Positions 25,395-39,185 are shown, numbered from the stretch's first letter. The stretch is DNA of 64,000 nucleotides from Prostheceraeus crozeri (GCA_907163375.1 CAJQUW010001797.1:1-64000), one strand, 5' to 3'. Numbers and translations: made by a program. The notes: generated by a model not told the origin, from the sequence alone.

Positions 25395-26185
25395 CGCAAC
25401 TTTTTGCTGGCAACCATCAATTGATTGCAATTATTCGCTGTCAACCATCAATTGATTGCAATTATTTGCTGGCAACCATCAATTGATTGCAATTATTCGC
25501 TGGCGACCATCAATTTATTGCAATTATTCGCTGGCAACCATCAATTGATTGCAATTATTCGCTGGCGACCATCAATTGATTGCAATTATTCGCTGGCGAC
25601 CATCAATTGATTGCAATTATTTGCTGGCAACCATCAATTGATTGCAATTATTTGCTGGCAACCATCAATTGATTGCAATTATTTGCTGGCAACCATCAAT
25701 TGATTGCAATTATTCGCTGGCAACCATCAATTGATTGCAATTATTCGGTGGCAACCATCAATTGATTGCAATTATTCGCTGGCGACCATCAATTCATTGC
25801 AATTATTCGCTGGCAACCATCACTTGATTGCAATTATTTGCTGGCAACCATCAATTAATTGCAATTATTCGCTGATTACAATCAATTCATTGCAATTACT
25901 TGCTGACAGCCATCAATTGATTGCAATTATTTGCTGGCAACCATCAATTGATTGCAATTATTCGCTGGCAACCATCAATTGATTGCAATTATTCGCTGGC
26001 GACCATCAATTGATTGCAATTATTCGCTGGCGACCATCAATTGATTGCAATTATTCGCTGGCAACCATCAATTGATTGAAATAATTTGCTGGCAACCATC
26101 AGTTAATTGCAATTATTCGCTGATTACAATCAATTCATTGCAATTACTTGCTGACAACGATCAATTAATTGCTATTATGTGATGA
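25395..26185. repeat. Satellite array, 31-bp unit, about 25 copies, with higher-order period
   Basis: The unit is approximately AATTATTCGCTGGCAACCAT followed by CAATTGATTGC. Because 31 is not a multiple of 3, the open frames over the array (for example 25425-25610 and 25704-25982) are periodic artefacts. A diverged unit with GCTGATTACAATCAATTC starts at 25,861 and again at 26,109, exactly 248 bp (8 units) apart, so the array has a higher-order period. TTCGC/TTTGC and CAACC/CGACC variants alternate. Confidence 0.95.
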
Positions 26186-26189
26186 AGCC

Positions 26190-27285
26190 AATCAAGTCCT
26201 TTCTCTGATGGTTACAGTTTCCTAATTTTTGATTGCCCCTTCACCTTGCCCCTGGACTTTGTGTCCAATATTTCCTTTTTTAAAACATTCCTCAGAACTT
26301 TGTGCAGAAACTTCATTGTCACATCTTTCTCTCAGTATCTTTCATTTTTGTTGCCACAAACATTACATCTCTTTCATTATTCATTGACTGCTTTTGCAAA
26401 ACGTTCAGTTATTGTAATTTCGCTTTTCTTTGCGAATTTGTGATCTGCAATGTGTAAGTTCGATCTCCCATTTTGATCGAGAAAAGTGTTGCCAGAACAA
26501 ATTCACATGTAGCCGGACGTACTCGGTACAAATGGACAGAAACAGATTGGTTTGATCGGTTCAATACATTTTGGGATGGCACTGTAGAGAAAGTAAAGCA
26601 TTTTAGTGATCGCTAGTTCATGCCAACAGGATGTAATTGTCATGTGAATAATTTTGCAACGTTTCTCAACTTACTCGTTCTAAATTATAGTTTTGTAGGT
26701 CGAATTTATATAACCTTGACATTATGCAATGTTTTATTGCTTTCCTGTTTGGGAAGATTCGTTAATTATGATTTGAAGCCGTCCTATGATGCAAGAAATA
26801 TCAATAAAGTGTGTCGCATGAAGATATCATGGAAGTTAAAATCAATAGTAAGAAATTGATGAGCATACATCGCTGCACATTTGCAACACTTGTTCGAATG
26901 ATAAACACGCCACTTTCGAGAGACTTTTCCCGGTGCCGACGATGTTTGTAATAGAAAGTTGTCATTTTTAAGTTATTCTCATGCAAAATATTCAAATAAT
27001 TTCAACATTCTCTTGTTGTGTGGAAAGTCTGCAACTCAGTAAGTCAAAATGTGAAAGAAAAGAGGCACATAGTGTAGAGGAGGGCGTCACATTCGGTTGG
27101 GTTTTCAAATATTTAGGTGCAGAATAATGATTGCAATTAAATTGGACTGAGTCATCATTGCTACAGGAGACAATCAGTTAATTGCAAAAATTGACTACTA
27201 CTCATTGAATAGACTAATTCTTGATGCTGAATTTTAGACCTTGATAGATAGGGCTATCTATTTCTTGTCACCAGCGTGCAAACAC
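26190..27285. other. Intergenic, no gene seen
   Basis: No convincing exon. One stretch at about 26,513-26,610 reads TRYKWTETDWFDRFNTFWDG in one frame, which looks protein-like, but I cannot place it in a family. It may be a transposon crumb. Confidence 0.4.
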
Positions 27286-27897
27286 TAGAGGCGTGCGGTT
27301 CACGAAATTCATTATACACGTCAATTAAATTCATCATACTTATAGAAACTGAACTTATAATTTTATTCAATTAGTACCAGTAAGTCAAATGCATTTTGCA
27401 AACTAAAAAGATAACTTTTGCGAGATGATATCTCACGTTCATTTACAAGAAATTTCACCGCTTTGTGCAATTTTCCACGAGGTAAGAAAAAATGTTCATT
27501 TTTCATCCCTTTTTTAAATTGGACAAGTCTCTTATTGAATTACATCTACATTAAGTTCAATAACTTGAATGAAGGTAATGCTTAAGTGAAGACATCTCAT
27601 TAGGAAAGCTTTGTGAAGTCGATATCCTGTGTTCAAAATATGCGTTCTCTGATCGCGTGAAAGTGATGCAGTCCTGTTTGAAGAACTTTAGCAGCGCCTT
27701 GAAGATTGTGCAAATTAAAGATGTAAAGCTAATGAGAGATGACCCTCACATATCTTCAATTTTATTCGGATAAATTCATCATTTAGATAAACTTTGTGCA
27801 CCCAAAATGTCACGATCAATTATTAAATCCGACTCGTACTTGAAATCAAATCTGAACTTTATCGGGTTCGATTTCTGGATCCAACCGCACACCTCTG
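27286..27897. mobile_element. Possible non-autonomous hAT element, 612 bp
   Basis: The left end reads TAGAGGCGTGCGGTT. The right end, reversed, reads CAGAGGTGTGCGGTT. Both fit the CAGNGG-type ends of hAT elements. The flanking octamers (GCAAACAC and CTAAGCAC) agree at five of eight positions, as for a decayed target duplication. The interior is non-coding. Confidence 0.5.
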
Positions 27898-29600
27898 CTA
27901 AGCACTAGTCCATCAGCTTTACGACAGTCCTGGTAAACTACATACACCTTTCACATGAAGCCTTCTATTAGTACCTGACATTCTTTGTTAGATAAGGCCA
28001 TAGAAATTGATAACAATAAAACCTCTAGAATGGAAGTAAAGCTTCATGCAATACACAATAGTGGCACAAAAATCGCACGCATTTTGACTTAGATTCGCTT
28101 GTCAACGGCTGTATGATTGGGTTAGAAGCAGTCACATGTGCGATTCTAAGCTTTTCATTGGTGGTTCATGCCCAACTTAGTTCCCCCGGATGTGACGCGA
28201 CCTTGACTCAATTTCCATTCTAGTCAACTTCAGATAAACAACAATCTATTTCTATAGATAAGGCCACATTCAAAAGAGCATCAGTCCACACATCGAGACA
28301 GCCGTAATGGATTTTTCCAGGGAGATCTACAAAGATTTCTCCGAATCAATCGCATTGCAATGCGAGCAGAACATGACAAGGTTGCATTGAAAGACATCTC
28401 TATGATATTCTTCGATAACCAAACTTCTATCACGATGGGGGACGGTCTGAGGACGTCTTTGTCAAGAATCAATTCTCTGTTGATCAACAATAAAATCACT
28501 TGCATGGTTCCATGAGATACTTTCAGGAAAAATTCTAAGCTACTTTTCACATTAATCATTCCTAAGCATTTCGAATGTCGACGATTAGATTAAACTTTTT
28601 GCTGCATGGTCCCGGCATTCCAAATTGTTTGAATTTAGAAAGTGATAACAAGTATTTGCGAATACATCATACCAACATTCATCCCAATATAAGGTCATCT
28701 CTGATGCGGAAATCAGATTACTAGAGAAGAACAGAGACGAATAGAAAAACTGTAGAACTGCTATGGGTTATTCATTTGTTGAATGCAAGAGAGAACAATG
28801 TATCAAGATTATCTTGAAATGCGCATCCTAACTTGAAGGTTCTATCTTGTTGCTATAATCAAATAGTAGTATACATCAATGTTAAAAAAAGAGAAGGTAA
28901 AATCAAACTGCGATCTATTGAGCATGCCTGCGTCACGCAGTGGATGACAACAATCAGCACTTTATCAAAAATTCAAAGTGTTGGCGATGCTCCAATTCCT
29001 ATTCACTGAACATATTAATAAACAACTGAACGCGATAAGAAGTTTACATGCATCCCAAGACATCCACAAATTATCTACTGCCAGCATAGATATTCTGTCA
29101 AGTACTTACGGAAGCCAGACTACTCTCACGAATGCAACAATGCGAACGGCTTGCAGAAGTCTTTGACAGATGGGTTTGTTTTTATCACCTAATGCTAATC
29201 TTCAGATTTTCAACAGCGCAATGACAGTGCAATGCATTCATGCCAATATGATAATTTTTCTAGCGGTGGAGCATATGATTACAATACTGAAAAATTAAGA
29301 CTGCCAATATTGACGAATTGGTAGGAAATGCGGATGTCAAGGATCTCGCTGGAGTCTTCTTGAAAAAACAAGACAGGAGTAGATGGATGGTGCTGAAAAA
29401 GGTTTCAATGGTTGTGACATGTGTAAAGGAGAGAAGCATGTCCAAATGCAAGCAATGGTGATGCAAATCTGAAGAAAAACAAGGGGAGACTCAAATGGCT
29501 GTAGAGAGAGTACATTACGAAGGAATTGAAGCTGTTTGACCTGGGGGAGGGGGAAAATGAAAAAAAGTTTCCGAAGTTCGTACCAGTTATTCAACATGAG
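27898..29600. other. Intergenic, no gene seen
   Basis: Short frames at 28281-28559 (minus) and 28978-29166 (plus) have no recognisable motif. Purine content rises in the last 300 bases before the purine tract. Confidence 0.4.
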
Positions 29601-29615
29601 TGGCATTCACGCCTG

Positions 29616-29618
29616 ACA

Positions 29619-29649
<31 letters not shown>

Positions 29650-31715
29650 GGAAGAAAAGGAAGGAGAAGAAGAAGAAAAAGAAGAAGACGAAGGAGGTGA
29701 AGAAGAAGAAGAAGAAGAAAAGGAAGGAGAAGAACAAGAAGAAGAAGAAGGGGAAGGAAAAGAAAAGGAAAAGAAGGACAAGAAAAAGAAGAAAAAGAAG
29801 AGGAGGAAGGAGAAGAAGGAGAAGAAGAAGAAGAAGGAAAAAGGAAAAGAAGAAGAAGAAGGACAAGAAAAAGAAGGAGAAGAAGAAGAGGAGGAAGGAG
29901 AAGAACAAGAAGGAGAAGGAGAAGAAGAAGAAGGAGAAGGAAAAGGAAAAGAAGGAGAAGGAGAAGGACAAGAAGAAGAAGAAGAAGAAGGAGAAGAAGA
30001 AGAGGAGGAAGGAGAAGAAGAAGAAGAACAAGAAGAAGAAGGAGAAGGAAAAGGAAAAGAAGAAGAAGGAGAAGGAAAATAAGAAGAAGGACAAGAAGAA
30101 GAAAAAGAAGGAGAAAAAGAAGAGGAGGAAGGAGAAGAAGGAGAAGAACAAGAAGAAGAAGGAGAAAGAGAAGGAGAAGAAGAAGAAGAGGAGGAAGGAG
30201 AAGAACAAGAAGAAGAGGAAGGAGAAGGAAAATAAGAAGAAGGACAAGAACAAGAAGAAGAAGGAGAAAGAGAAGGAGAAGAAGAAGAAGGAGAGGGAGA
30301 AGAAGAAGAAAAAGAAGAAAAAGACGGAGAAAAAGAAGAGGAAGAAGGAGAAGAAGGAGAAGAAGGACAAGAAGAAGAAAAAGAAGAAGGAGAAGGAAAA
30401 GGAAAAGAAGAAGAAGAAGGAAAAGAAGAAGGAGAAGGACAAGAAGAAGAAGAAAAAGAAGGAGAAAAAGAAGAGGAGAAAGGAGAAGAAGGAGATGAAC
30501 AAGAAGAAGAACAAGGAGAAGAAGGAGAAGAAGAAGAAGGAAAAGGAAAAGGAAAAGGAAAAGAAGAAGAAGAAGAAGGAGAAGAAGAAGAGGAGGAAGG
30601 AGAAGAAGGACAAGAACAAGAAGAAGAAGGAGAAAGAGAAGGAGAAGAAGAAGAAGGAGAGGGAGAAGAAGAAGAAAAAGAAGAAAAAGACGGAGAAAAA
30701 GAAGAGGAAGAAGGAGAAGAAGGAGAAGAAGGACAAGAAGAAGAAAAAGAAGAAGGAGAAGGAAAAGGAAAAGAAGAAGAAAAAGAAGAAGGAGAAGAAC
30801 AAGAAGAAGAAGAAGAATGAGAAGAAGAAGAGGAGGAAGGAGAAGAAGGAGAAGAACAAGAAGAAGAACAAGGAGAAGAAGGAGAAGAAGAAGAAGGAGA
30901 AGGAAAAGGAAAAGGAGAAGGACAAGAAGAAGAAGAAGAAGGAGAAGAAGAAGAGGAGGAAGGAGAAGAAGGAGAAGAGCAAGAAGAAGAAGGAGAAAGA
31001 GAAGGAGAAGAAGAGAGGAGAAAGGAGAAGAAGGAGAAGAACAAGAAGAAGAACAAGGAGAAGAAGGAGAAGAAGAAGAAGGAGAAGGAAAAGGAAAAGG
31101 AAAAGAAGAAGAAGAAGAAGGAGAAGAAGAAGAGGAGGAAGGAGAAGAAGGAGAAGAACAAGAAGAAGGAGAAGAGCAAGAAGAACAAGGAGAAGAAGGA
31201 GAAGAAGAAGAAGGAGAAGGAAAAGGAAAAGGAAAAGAAGAAGAAGAAGAAGGAGAAGAAGAAGAGGAGGAAGGAGAAGAAGAAGAAGAACAAGAAGAAG
31301 AAGAAGAAGAAGAGGAGGAAGGAGAAGAAGGAGAAGAGCAAGAAGAACAAGGAGAAGAAGGAGAAGAAGAAGAAGGAGAAGGAAAAGGAAAAGGAAAAGG
31401 AAAAGAAGAAGAAGAAGAAGGAGAAGAAGAAGAAGAGGAAGGAGAAGAAGGAGAAGAGCAAGAAGAACAAGGAGAAGAAGAAGAAGAAGGAGAAGAAGAA
31501 GAGGAGGAAGGAGAAGAAGGAGAAGAGCAAGAAGAACAAGGAGAAGAAGAAGAAGAAGGAGAAGAAGAAGAGGAGGAAGGAGAAGAAGGAGAAGAGCAAG
31601 AAGAAGAAGAAGAAGAAGGAGAAGAAGGAGAAGAACAAGAAGAAGAAGAAGAAGAAGAGGAGGAAGGAGAAGATGGAGAAGAACAAGAAGAAGAAGAAGA
31701 AGGAGAAGGAAAAGA
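29616..31715. repeat. Polypurine tract, about 2.1 kb of GAA/GGA/GAG mixture
   Basis: The plus strand is almost pure A and G, broken only by rare C in ACA, GAC or AGC and a few T. Very long open frames appear in most of the six frames, which is what a stop-poor low-complexity sequence gives and is not coding evidence. There is internal segmental duplication: a block of more than 110 bp containing AAAGACGGAGAAAAAGAAGA starts near 30,265 and again near 30,633. Such mirror-like tracts can form triplex (H-)DNA. Confidence 0.97.
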
Positions 31716-33070
31716 GACACAGGATGATGATTGCGATAAGAAGCACGCTCTTATCGGGCTTACATCATAAACCGGTAAATATCTACATTGCACGGTATGT
31801 TGTATTGTAAATGCACACTGTACGAAAGCTGGCTGATTTTGACTTCGAAACCTATGCTCAAAAGGAGCGAAGTGCAGGAAATGTACGAACGTACTATTGT
31901 TCGTGTTCACAGCTACGAAAGTGGTTGCCTTCCTGGCATCATTGATAATTGAAATTATCTTGCATATTGTAGATTTGCACGCATTTTCTCCCACCATGAA
32001 TGGAATGTTGCGTCTGCGATTGATTTCTTGACAGGAGCCACAATGTCGTGGAGCTGCGGCTATTTTCTGCCACTATTCAATATCTCAAGTCAGCTTTCAT
32101 CATTACAAACCTTCTTCAAATGACTTGAATGAAGATGAGCTATAAAATACAAGAAAACAATACAAATATTTTCTTGATCAAAACTTCATTTGAATCAAGA
32201 ATTATAACATGGAAAATGTCGACTGTTCTTGAGAAATTGCTATATGACCATGAAGACTAAACGTTGTGTTGAATTCTATCACTTTTGTGTGTCTCTTCCT
32301 ATCCTTGTCAAATTTGTTTCGACAAATCCCGAGGTCATCAATAATTCCCTCTGTCGGCTTTCACAGTCTAACACTCATATTCTTCAATACGGCTGCAAGT
32401 TTCTAAGACATAAATTGGTCAAGCGAAGATAAATCCCAGCTAAGTCAACTTTGCTCTTCCTACCACGAAATGGTGCTATCGGTAACAGCTTTGACTTGAT
32501 ATGGTAAGAATGAAAACAATACTTGCCTCTGATGTAATGATATTCCAATGAGCCACAGCCATACTATGCAATGTAAACAGGAGTGTGAGAATTCTTTTGG
32601 TGAAAATGGGAAGATTCCCAATGCACCTAGAATCACCGATTTCTGATTTCTGTGGATGAACAAGGTCTCACTGCTGTTCAGTGACTTGGACTGTCATTGA
32701 GTAATGCTTGGACACCAAGCTGAAGGGAAGCTTTCAAATCTCAAAATGTATTGACCACTGGAATTCTATCTATCAATTATTAATTCAGCTAAGTGGTCAT
32801 ATTCAACAGCTGATGGACATCTATCATAGATGAAAACAGAAAAAAAGGGAACATGACTAGTGACGGCAAAGTTTGTCGTAATGCAATGAATATCTAAGGA
32901 GATTGAATGACTCAATAAGAGACCTAGTAATCAAACCGAAGTCCGCGTTGGAAACGTGTTTGCACCTTCTACAGCGTGTCCTAGTGAAGAAGGTGCGAGC
33001 TCATCTCCACTGCGAACTAGGTCGGGCGAGTGCGGTCGAGGAATCAAGGCTGTTAGTGTCTCTTATTGAC
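31716..33070. other. Intergenic, no gene seen
   Basis: Only short, unrecognisable frames (for example 32229-32432). No RNA gene was seen. Confidence 0.4.
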
Positions 33071-33118
33071 TTAACCCTTGCCCCACTGAGGTGTTTTGAC
33101 AAAAGCACCCTGCCGAGG
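33071..33118. repeat. Possible lone piggyBac-type terminal repeat
   Basis: TTAA (33,071-33,074) is followed by CCCTTGCCCCACTGAGGTG, similar to the TTAA-CCCTTTG-type ends of piggyBac elements. No partner end was found in the window, so this may be a solo end or chance. Confidence 0.3.
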
Positions 33119-36100
33119 GGGCCTGCTTATTTCCGAAAAAAAGGTCCAAATTCGGGAAACAAAATACAGGATATGAAAGCTTTCATCATGGTGAGTCCGA
33201 ATATTATCATTGTTTTGACATTCAAGGTCACTGTGAAGGTCAGATGTAAGGTCAAAAGATGATTTCTTGCCATGGTTTTCAAATTTACCAGAATTTTAGA
33301 TTTTGAGTTCAAAACTTCGAAGTCTAAATAGAATCTACAAGGGAATTCTTTAATAAATTCAAATAGCATTAATATTAAAAATGACACCTGAAAACATTCA
33401 AATAAAAGCGAAAATAGTGCGAAATTCGACAAATCTGTAGCATATTCAAATTTTTGAACTCTCATTGTGATGGAAGTATTAAGCCGATGTAATTCAATTG
33501 GTGAAAAGTCTGGCGACCAATTCAGGGATCGAAAATAAGTTCGCGGTGGTCGTCAACACAACAAACCTGCATAGTAAACTATTTCAAAACACTGCATTCA
33601 TGCATGAAGTAGCTTAAGTCTGCGAAGATCTGTGACCTTAAGAAATTCGAAGTCAATTCTTCATTTCCTGATGGAAAATTAGGGCAGAAATCGGATCGCT
33701 AACAATCCAGAGCGTTCAAATTAAATGATTCCTGAAAACTTTGTGATCAATACACTGATGTAGAGAGATACATATGAACAAGCTAAGCAAACCAAATTGT
33801 CAGTTAGAAATCACCAAACAAAACCAGCGAGGAACCATGTGACTCCTGACCTCCAAATTGCGCCATATGGCAGGCCACGACCGACCCCATCGAATGAACG
33901 ATTAGGAGGATCTCTCCATGCATGCCTTATATACTTTTCTTACTCTAACGAAGAGACGCATACTTGCTTGAGCTTCGCTATATAAGCAATAGTGCGAATA
34001 CCGCAGTGTCGCAAGCAAGAATAATTTTTCTCTATTCAACTTTTAAGCTCATCTATAACAAATTTCAAGAACAATTCATTCCATCCGATACCCACCAGTA
34101 TCGAATTGAACGGTCGTTATTAAGCGATCTACAGCTGTCATGAGAAATCCAAGACATTGGTAAATAAAGACATGTAATGAAAGAAGTAGAAAGACACTTT
34201 TCTGGAACTCGTCCCCAAATCACTCATAGAATCCGATTAAAATTGACCATGATCTTTAATAGAAGTCGACATCAGCTAGAACCCTTGCTGAACCATAACC
34301 TGTACTAAAATGGAAACCGTCCTGAAGCAGGGCCTAAATAGAAATGCAGCCAGTCGCACCTTTACTTAATAGAAAGAACTGCAATGTTTTCATAGGACTT
34401 GTTCCAAAATATACTGCGCAAAAATGAGACCGGTGTTACCCTTCTTCCATTCCCTGCTCTCAGTTTCCGGGTGGAAGGTGTGATATAGCTTAGAATTTCT
34501 CGGAGAAAAACAGTTGCAATATTTGGAAGCTGACTCTTCGATTCCGTGTTATCCACTTTCCCTCTGTTTGAACTGAAACTACAATAATGAGATATCGAGC
34601 CTTGTGGCTTCTAAGAGACTTTATTAAGTTCTAGCTTCTCTTTTTGCGCAGGAGGATGTAATTTCGTAACAGCGTTTTCTGACATGCATCTTCCAATCAG
34701 CAACTCAGATGGGGCGGGGAAGAATATCACAGCCCCGGTCCTCAGGCATAGACAGTCTTCTAATAGAACCGGACAACAATCTATCCTCAAGATGAACGAA
34801 CCCTAATTGAAATAGAACCTGAACTGTCTTCTAGCAAATATTTTTAAAATTTTGAGACATTTTAGGATGTAAAACTTTTCTTTTAAATCATACTTTGTAC
34901 CTATTGAAAATTAACTAGTCATTAGCTTGTTTTTTTAACTTTGTTACCTTGACGCACTTTGCTACGTTAAATATTAATAATATCATCCGCGACAATATTC
35001 AGGAAAAGCTCGGCGTTTTGCGCAGTAATGACAGTTTCAAAATCAACAGCGATTGATGGAAAATTTGAATTGTTAAAATATTGTCTTTTGTTCACTCTGG
35101 ACGACTTAAGTCACTTGCATGGAAACTGCGATTTTCATTGAAAGTACGCAATCATGCCACAATACCTACAATCTAATTGCAACCAAGCACTTAGCATTTC
35201 ATTTCAAATGATCCTTACTCTTTGCGTTCTAATGTTTCGAATAATATCTCCTAGGAAATTGTTGTAGAAATTTGAAATGCTAAATATATACAATGTACAG
35301 AATTCATAGAAATGATGGATTTGCACTCTGTTCTTTAAACGTATCGTGATTTCTAAAAGCGTTGCTTCGTTACAGAACAAGGCAGTGGCAAGATTTTATA
35401 CATCCGGGAGATCATTGAGTTCATGACAACTTCACAAAGAACCAAATTGAATAAGAAACGAAGGTGAAGCGATAACTGAGGAGAATATTTCACTTCTAAG
35501 AATACGTGCACTCTAATTTGACTCTCAACTTTTCTTTGACTGATGGAGCTCTGTCGTTTGTTGAAGATGTCTTCGAAAGTGATTTTGGTGTGATTTATTT
35601 TAATCCTTTTTTAGAAACGATGAATATTTCAAGAATAAAGGTCTTTAAAGTTCATCAATCAATTACACGAATGAAATTATCAGCTGTGAACACGTTATTT
35701 CTTAGGCTTGCATTTGAAGCGCTTCTATTAACAGCAATTGCGACAACCAAGGACCGATTTCATGATGCCTAGACTTCTGGATGTGTGAATATTTCAGAGC
35801 AAGTATTTCGATGTCGGCAAAAATCAGCGTCTGGTGATAAACCGCATTTTCCTTATTCCTTGCCTTTGTGACAGCTACTTACGCAACAAGTGCAAAGTAT
35901 TCTTCTTTATTGCATTTTTCAAGATCAACATGTCTATGCACGAACACGAATGCCGAGGGCACAGTTTGTTGATAGAGAACAGCGCAAGTCTGCCCACAAA
36001 ATCCATGATATAATGCTATTGTATGTAACTCTTGAGAAGTCTATGAATATTGCAATCATTGATCACTGTTAGTAACAGATAATGGGAGGATGTAGAAATC

Positions 36101-36242
36101 TTTGATTGACTTTTATTGAAATCTATGAAAGTTTGCTCTCTCAAAAGATTTTAATTCATGAAAAGTTTGAAAGTCTATGAATGTTTGCAATGTGAATAGA
36201 CTTGAAATTCAGATTTCTATCTAAAAATGATTTGAAATATCA
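33119..36242. other. Intergenic, no gene seen
   Basis: Frames at 33127-33465, 35506-35772 and 35890-36072 are short and unlike any family I recognise. I see no repeat, RNA gene or splice pattern. Confidence 0.4.
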
Positions 36243-37074
36243 CTTTAAACCAGGGTACGCTCGGGGGTGCCCGGGGGGCGAGCCTACCCACTTTCTTCAT
36301 GGCCCAGTTCCGGGGGGGCTCGGGTAGGCTCTCCAATTTTGAATGATTTATTGACAAAGATGGTGAAATCTGTAGTGAATATTTAACTAAAATATGAAGG
36401 TGCTACACGCTTGTCATCCGTATTTCTTCGCTCTTCAAATTTTGGATATCCAACAGAAAATTGGTGAGTACCTTTACATATTACTTACAAAAGTAAAAGG
36501 TAATTACGACATGACCTTGAACATATTAATTTGCTGAATCTCAGCAGCGAATAGCGTGTCGATGCTTGTGTTATCTTGTGCTAAAAATACTTGTAGTCGA
36601 TAAACATTCGCACCAATCATAATAATTGAACAATTATTTCATCTATGTATTATCATTTGTTTTTGACAGTCAACAGCCACCTCAAATGAAAAATGATCGG
36701 ATTTTTTGTGCTTGGATCTATATTAATCAATTCAAAAAAGATTCTGTTCAATCATGTGATATTTCACGTGGTTTTCGTTGTTGATGTTGAGTTTTTAACG
36801 TTTGGATGTATTGGTTGTCCGTGTCGGTGTTGATAATTAGTTTCCTATACATCTTCGTCATTGCTGGGCCTTTGTCATGTCAATACAAGTAGTTAATAAA
36901 AGACGAAGTCCATTATTAAAGAGTATTAGATGATGCTCCCTCGTAAATAATAATAAAAGAGCTCCATTTCGAAATGACATGCGCATAACGATTAACAGTA
37001 AAGAACAGTGAAGTTACAAGTCACAATGGGTAGATCACGAGCGGGAGAAGAAGAAAAACAATATGGTGTCAATG

Positions 37075-37640
37075 TCACGGGAGGAAGTCAGCGTGCAGCA
37101 TTCGAGTTATGAAATTCCGGCCGGTATTGGTGTTGAATGCACTGCGTTGGAAGCTATGACCCTTTTGTCTAAGGTTTCGGTTATGGTTGGTGGTCGAAGG
37201 CAAAAACTTGTGTAGGACGTGGAATCTATTGGTCGTGGCTTTCTTAAACAGCCGTTTGTCTGATATTTCGACTGAACCTCGCACATCAATTTGCTGGCAG
37301 CCTGGCAGCATTTGAAGCGAGCTTCCCACATAATTAGCAATTCTTTTCCTTTCTGTTGTACTTACGAACCCCCACCAGCTGTGTGCCGCATACAGAAGGC
37401 GATTCAATATGAGAGCAGTGTAGACTTGATGTAGAGTTTCGGCGCTTGCTCCTCGGCTTTTAATAATTTTGATAACGCATAGACTGCCATTCGATTTCTT
37501 TAGCTGATTTCGTATATGTTGGTCCATTTTCAGCCGATCAGTGAAGGTAACCCCGAGCACTTCAAGGTAGTGGCATCGTGTGATATTTGGAATTTCCTCT
37601 GATAAATGCAATTTTTGCTTTATTTGACGCATCAATCACG
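37075..37640 (-). pseudogene. LINE (CR1/Jockey-like) 3' coding fragment nested in the hAT element
   Basis: The 186-codon frame reads from 37,635 to 37,075. It contains LEVLGVTFTDRLKMDQHI, the strand after the reverse transcriptase palm, then QVYTALILNRLLYAAHSWWG, and ends with LRQKGHSFQ and NFITRMLHADFLP, the usual C-terminal order of CR1/Jockey-type LINEs. The catalytic FADD region is absent, so the copy is 5'-truncated as usual for target-primed insertion. Upstream sequence has stops. It entered the hAT element or an ancestor of it. The clade is uncertain. Confidence 0.8.
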
Positions 37641-39185
37641 ATTTTGAAATGCTAAATGACCGGTAAATGTCACAACAGCTTGCGGCAATTAAGCTCTCCT
37701 CCGTCAAATTTGTTTTAATGTGCGATAACTGCAATAGGCCTATTTCTTTCATTCCATACGCCGAGGCCTATGAAAATAAAAGTGCTTTAGTGAAGTTGAA
37801 AAGGCATAGCCTTAATGATCAACCTGATAAGATTTGCTTTGAGGCATGAATCTTGGAATAATAAGGCCATTTCCTTCATGGCTTCATTCTGTATAAAATG
37901 TGAAAGCCTAGCCCGGCCCTTGCCCTCCTCTGATCTTTTTTGTGAGATAGGCGTGTATGAAAACCTTCTTCGTTTACTTCAAGTAAAACCACTTTTGTAA
38001 GTTAGGAACGCCTAAAACTAGAGGCTTCCTTTTCAATTGTTTGGGTACATTATAATACTGAATAGGCCTACTTCCTTCACTCCATTTAAAATTTTTGCAG
38101 TGGTATAGTATTTATAAAACCTGAAGGCTTTAGCCACAATGCTTCTAAAAATATAAAAGTGTTGTTGCGTGCTTCTTGAAAAGTGGGAAAGCCTTAGCCC
38201 TCCCTATGGCGCACCTGGTCAGTTGGGGTGAATTGGGTCACCTAACCTTGAATAAGCACCAGGGACTGCAATCTGAGGAATTATCACTATTTGAAGAACT
38301 TATTTGTTTCAGTTGAATAAAAAAATGATGCGTCCGTATCATCTTAGAAGTAAAAAAATCTGACATTTTCATTTTGAAAGAAGCAATGCTTTTTAGACCT
38401 CCTTGAAAACATTGGTGTTGCAAAATGTGCAACGCATCTTTTTCATTTGATAAGATCGTGTTGAGATCAAGAGAAGATCAGAGAAGCTATATCTGAGTTA
38501 ACAAGATGATAGTATTCATGGTTGATTATTGATTCGTTTAATGGTTTCATTTTACTTTTTTTCATCCGGTGGGATGAATATGGTCAGTCATTTTCCCAAT
38601 CGCACTCTGTTAATAAACTTTTATAGGATATTCCATTTTGATAATTTATTGATGTTGTAAAAGCTGCATGCACATGTACAAGTAGATCAAATTACTTGTA
38701 AGTAACAAATTCTGCAGCACATGCAGCATTTTTCAGATGTTTTGTAGATAGCCGGTACCGGTGGGTAGGCTTGCCAAAGCGCAGAAAGGCCTACAAATTT
38801 CACAGATTCCTGATGCATATTGTCAGATTTCTTCCACCTTTTTACTCTCACACTTGTTACATCAAGGAATGAAGCACACGTCATTAAAGGTCATATAAGT
38901 CTGATTTTGATATGGATAGAGGATGATTTTTGAATATTTCAGTTTATAGAATTTATAGCCGGACCGAGTTGAAAGGACACCTATAGGCATTTCATAGTTG
39001 GTGCTTTTGTTTGCATGGGTTGCTGTGATCGCTGCCCACCACTACTATTTTAATTGTAGATTTACTTGATTAAGTCGATCTTTGGCTCTATGAAATACTA
39101 CCTATGTATACACGTGTATAAAAACTACAGTTTAATGCATTTGTGATAATAGCATATTTTCTTTTTTCATTGCAGGCACAATTAC
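37641..39185. other. Non-coding left arm of the hAT element
   Basis: A loosely repeated phrase, TAGGCCTAYTTCYTTCAYTCC, occurs near 37,733 and 38,062, with a weaker copy near 37,865. A TTTCATTGCAG acceptor-like site at 39,166-39,176 lies just before the transposase start. Confidence 0.45.

Noticed and set aside
25425-25982. Periodic open frames repeating QLFAGNHQLIAII
   Set aside because: They are the three-frame translation of the 31-bp satellite, not a gene.
18477-26185. Regular repeats that could be mistaken for CRISPR arrays
   Set aside because: The units abut head to tail with no unique spacers, in animal DNA.
29526-31997. Very long open frames of up to 796 codons (poly K/E/R, poly S/F/P, poly L)
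   Set aside because: They occur in most frames of the same polypurine tract, which lacks stop codons because of its base composition. None has a domain or a promoter context.
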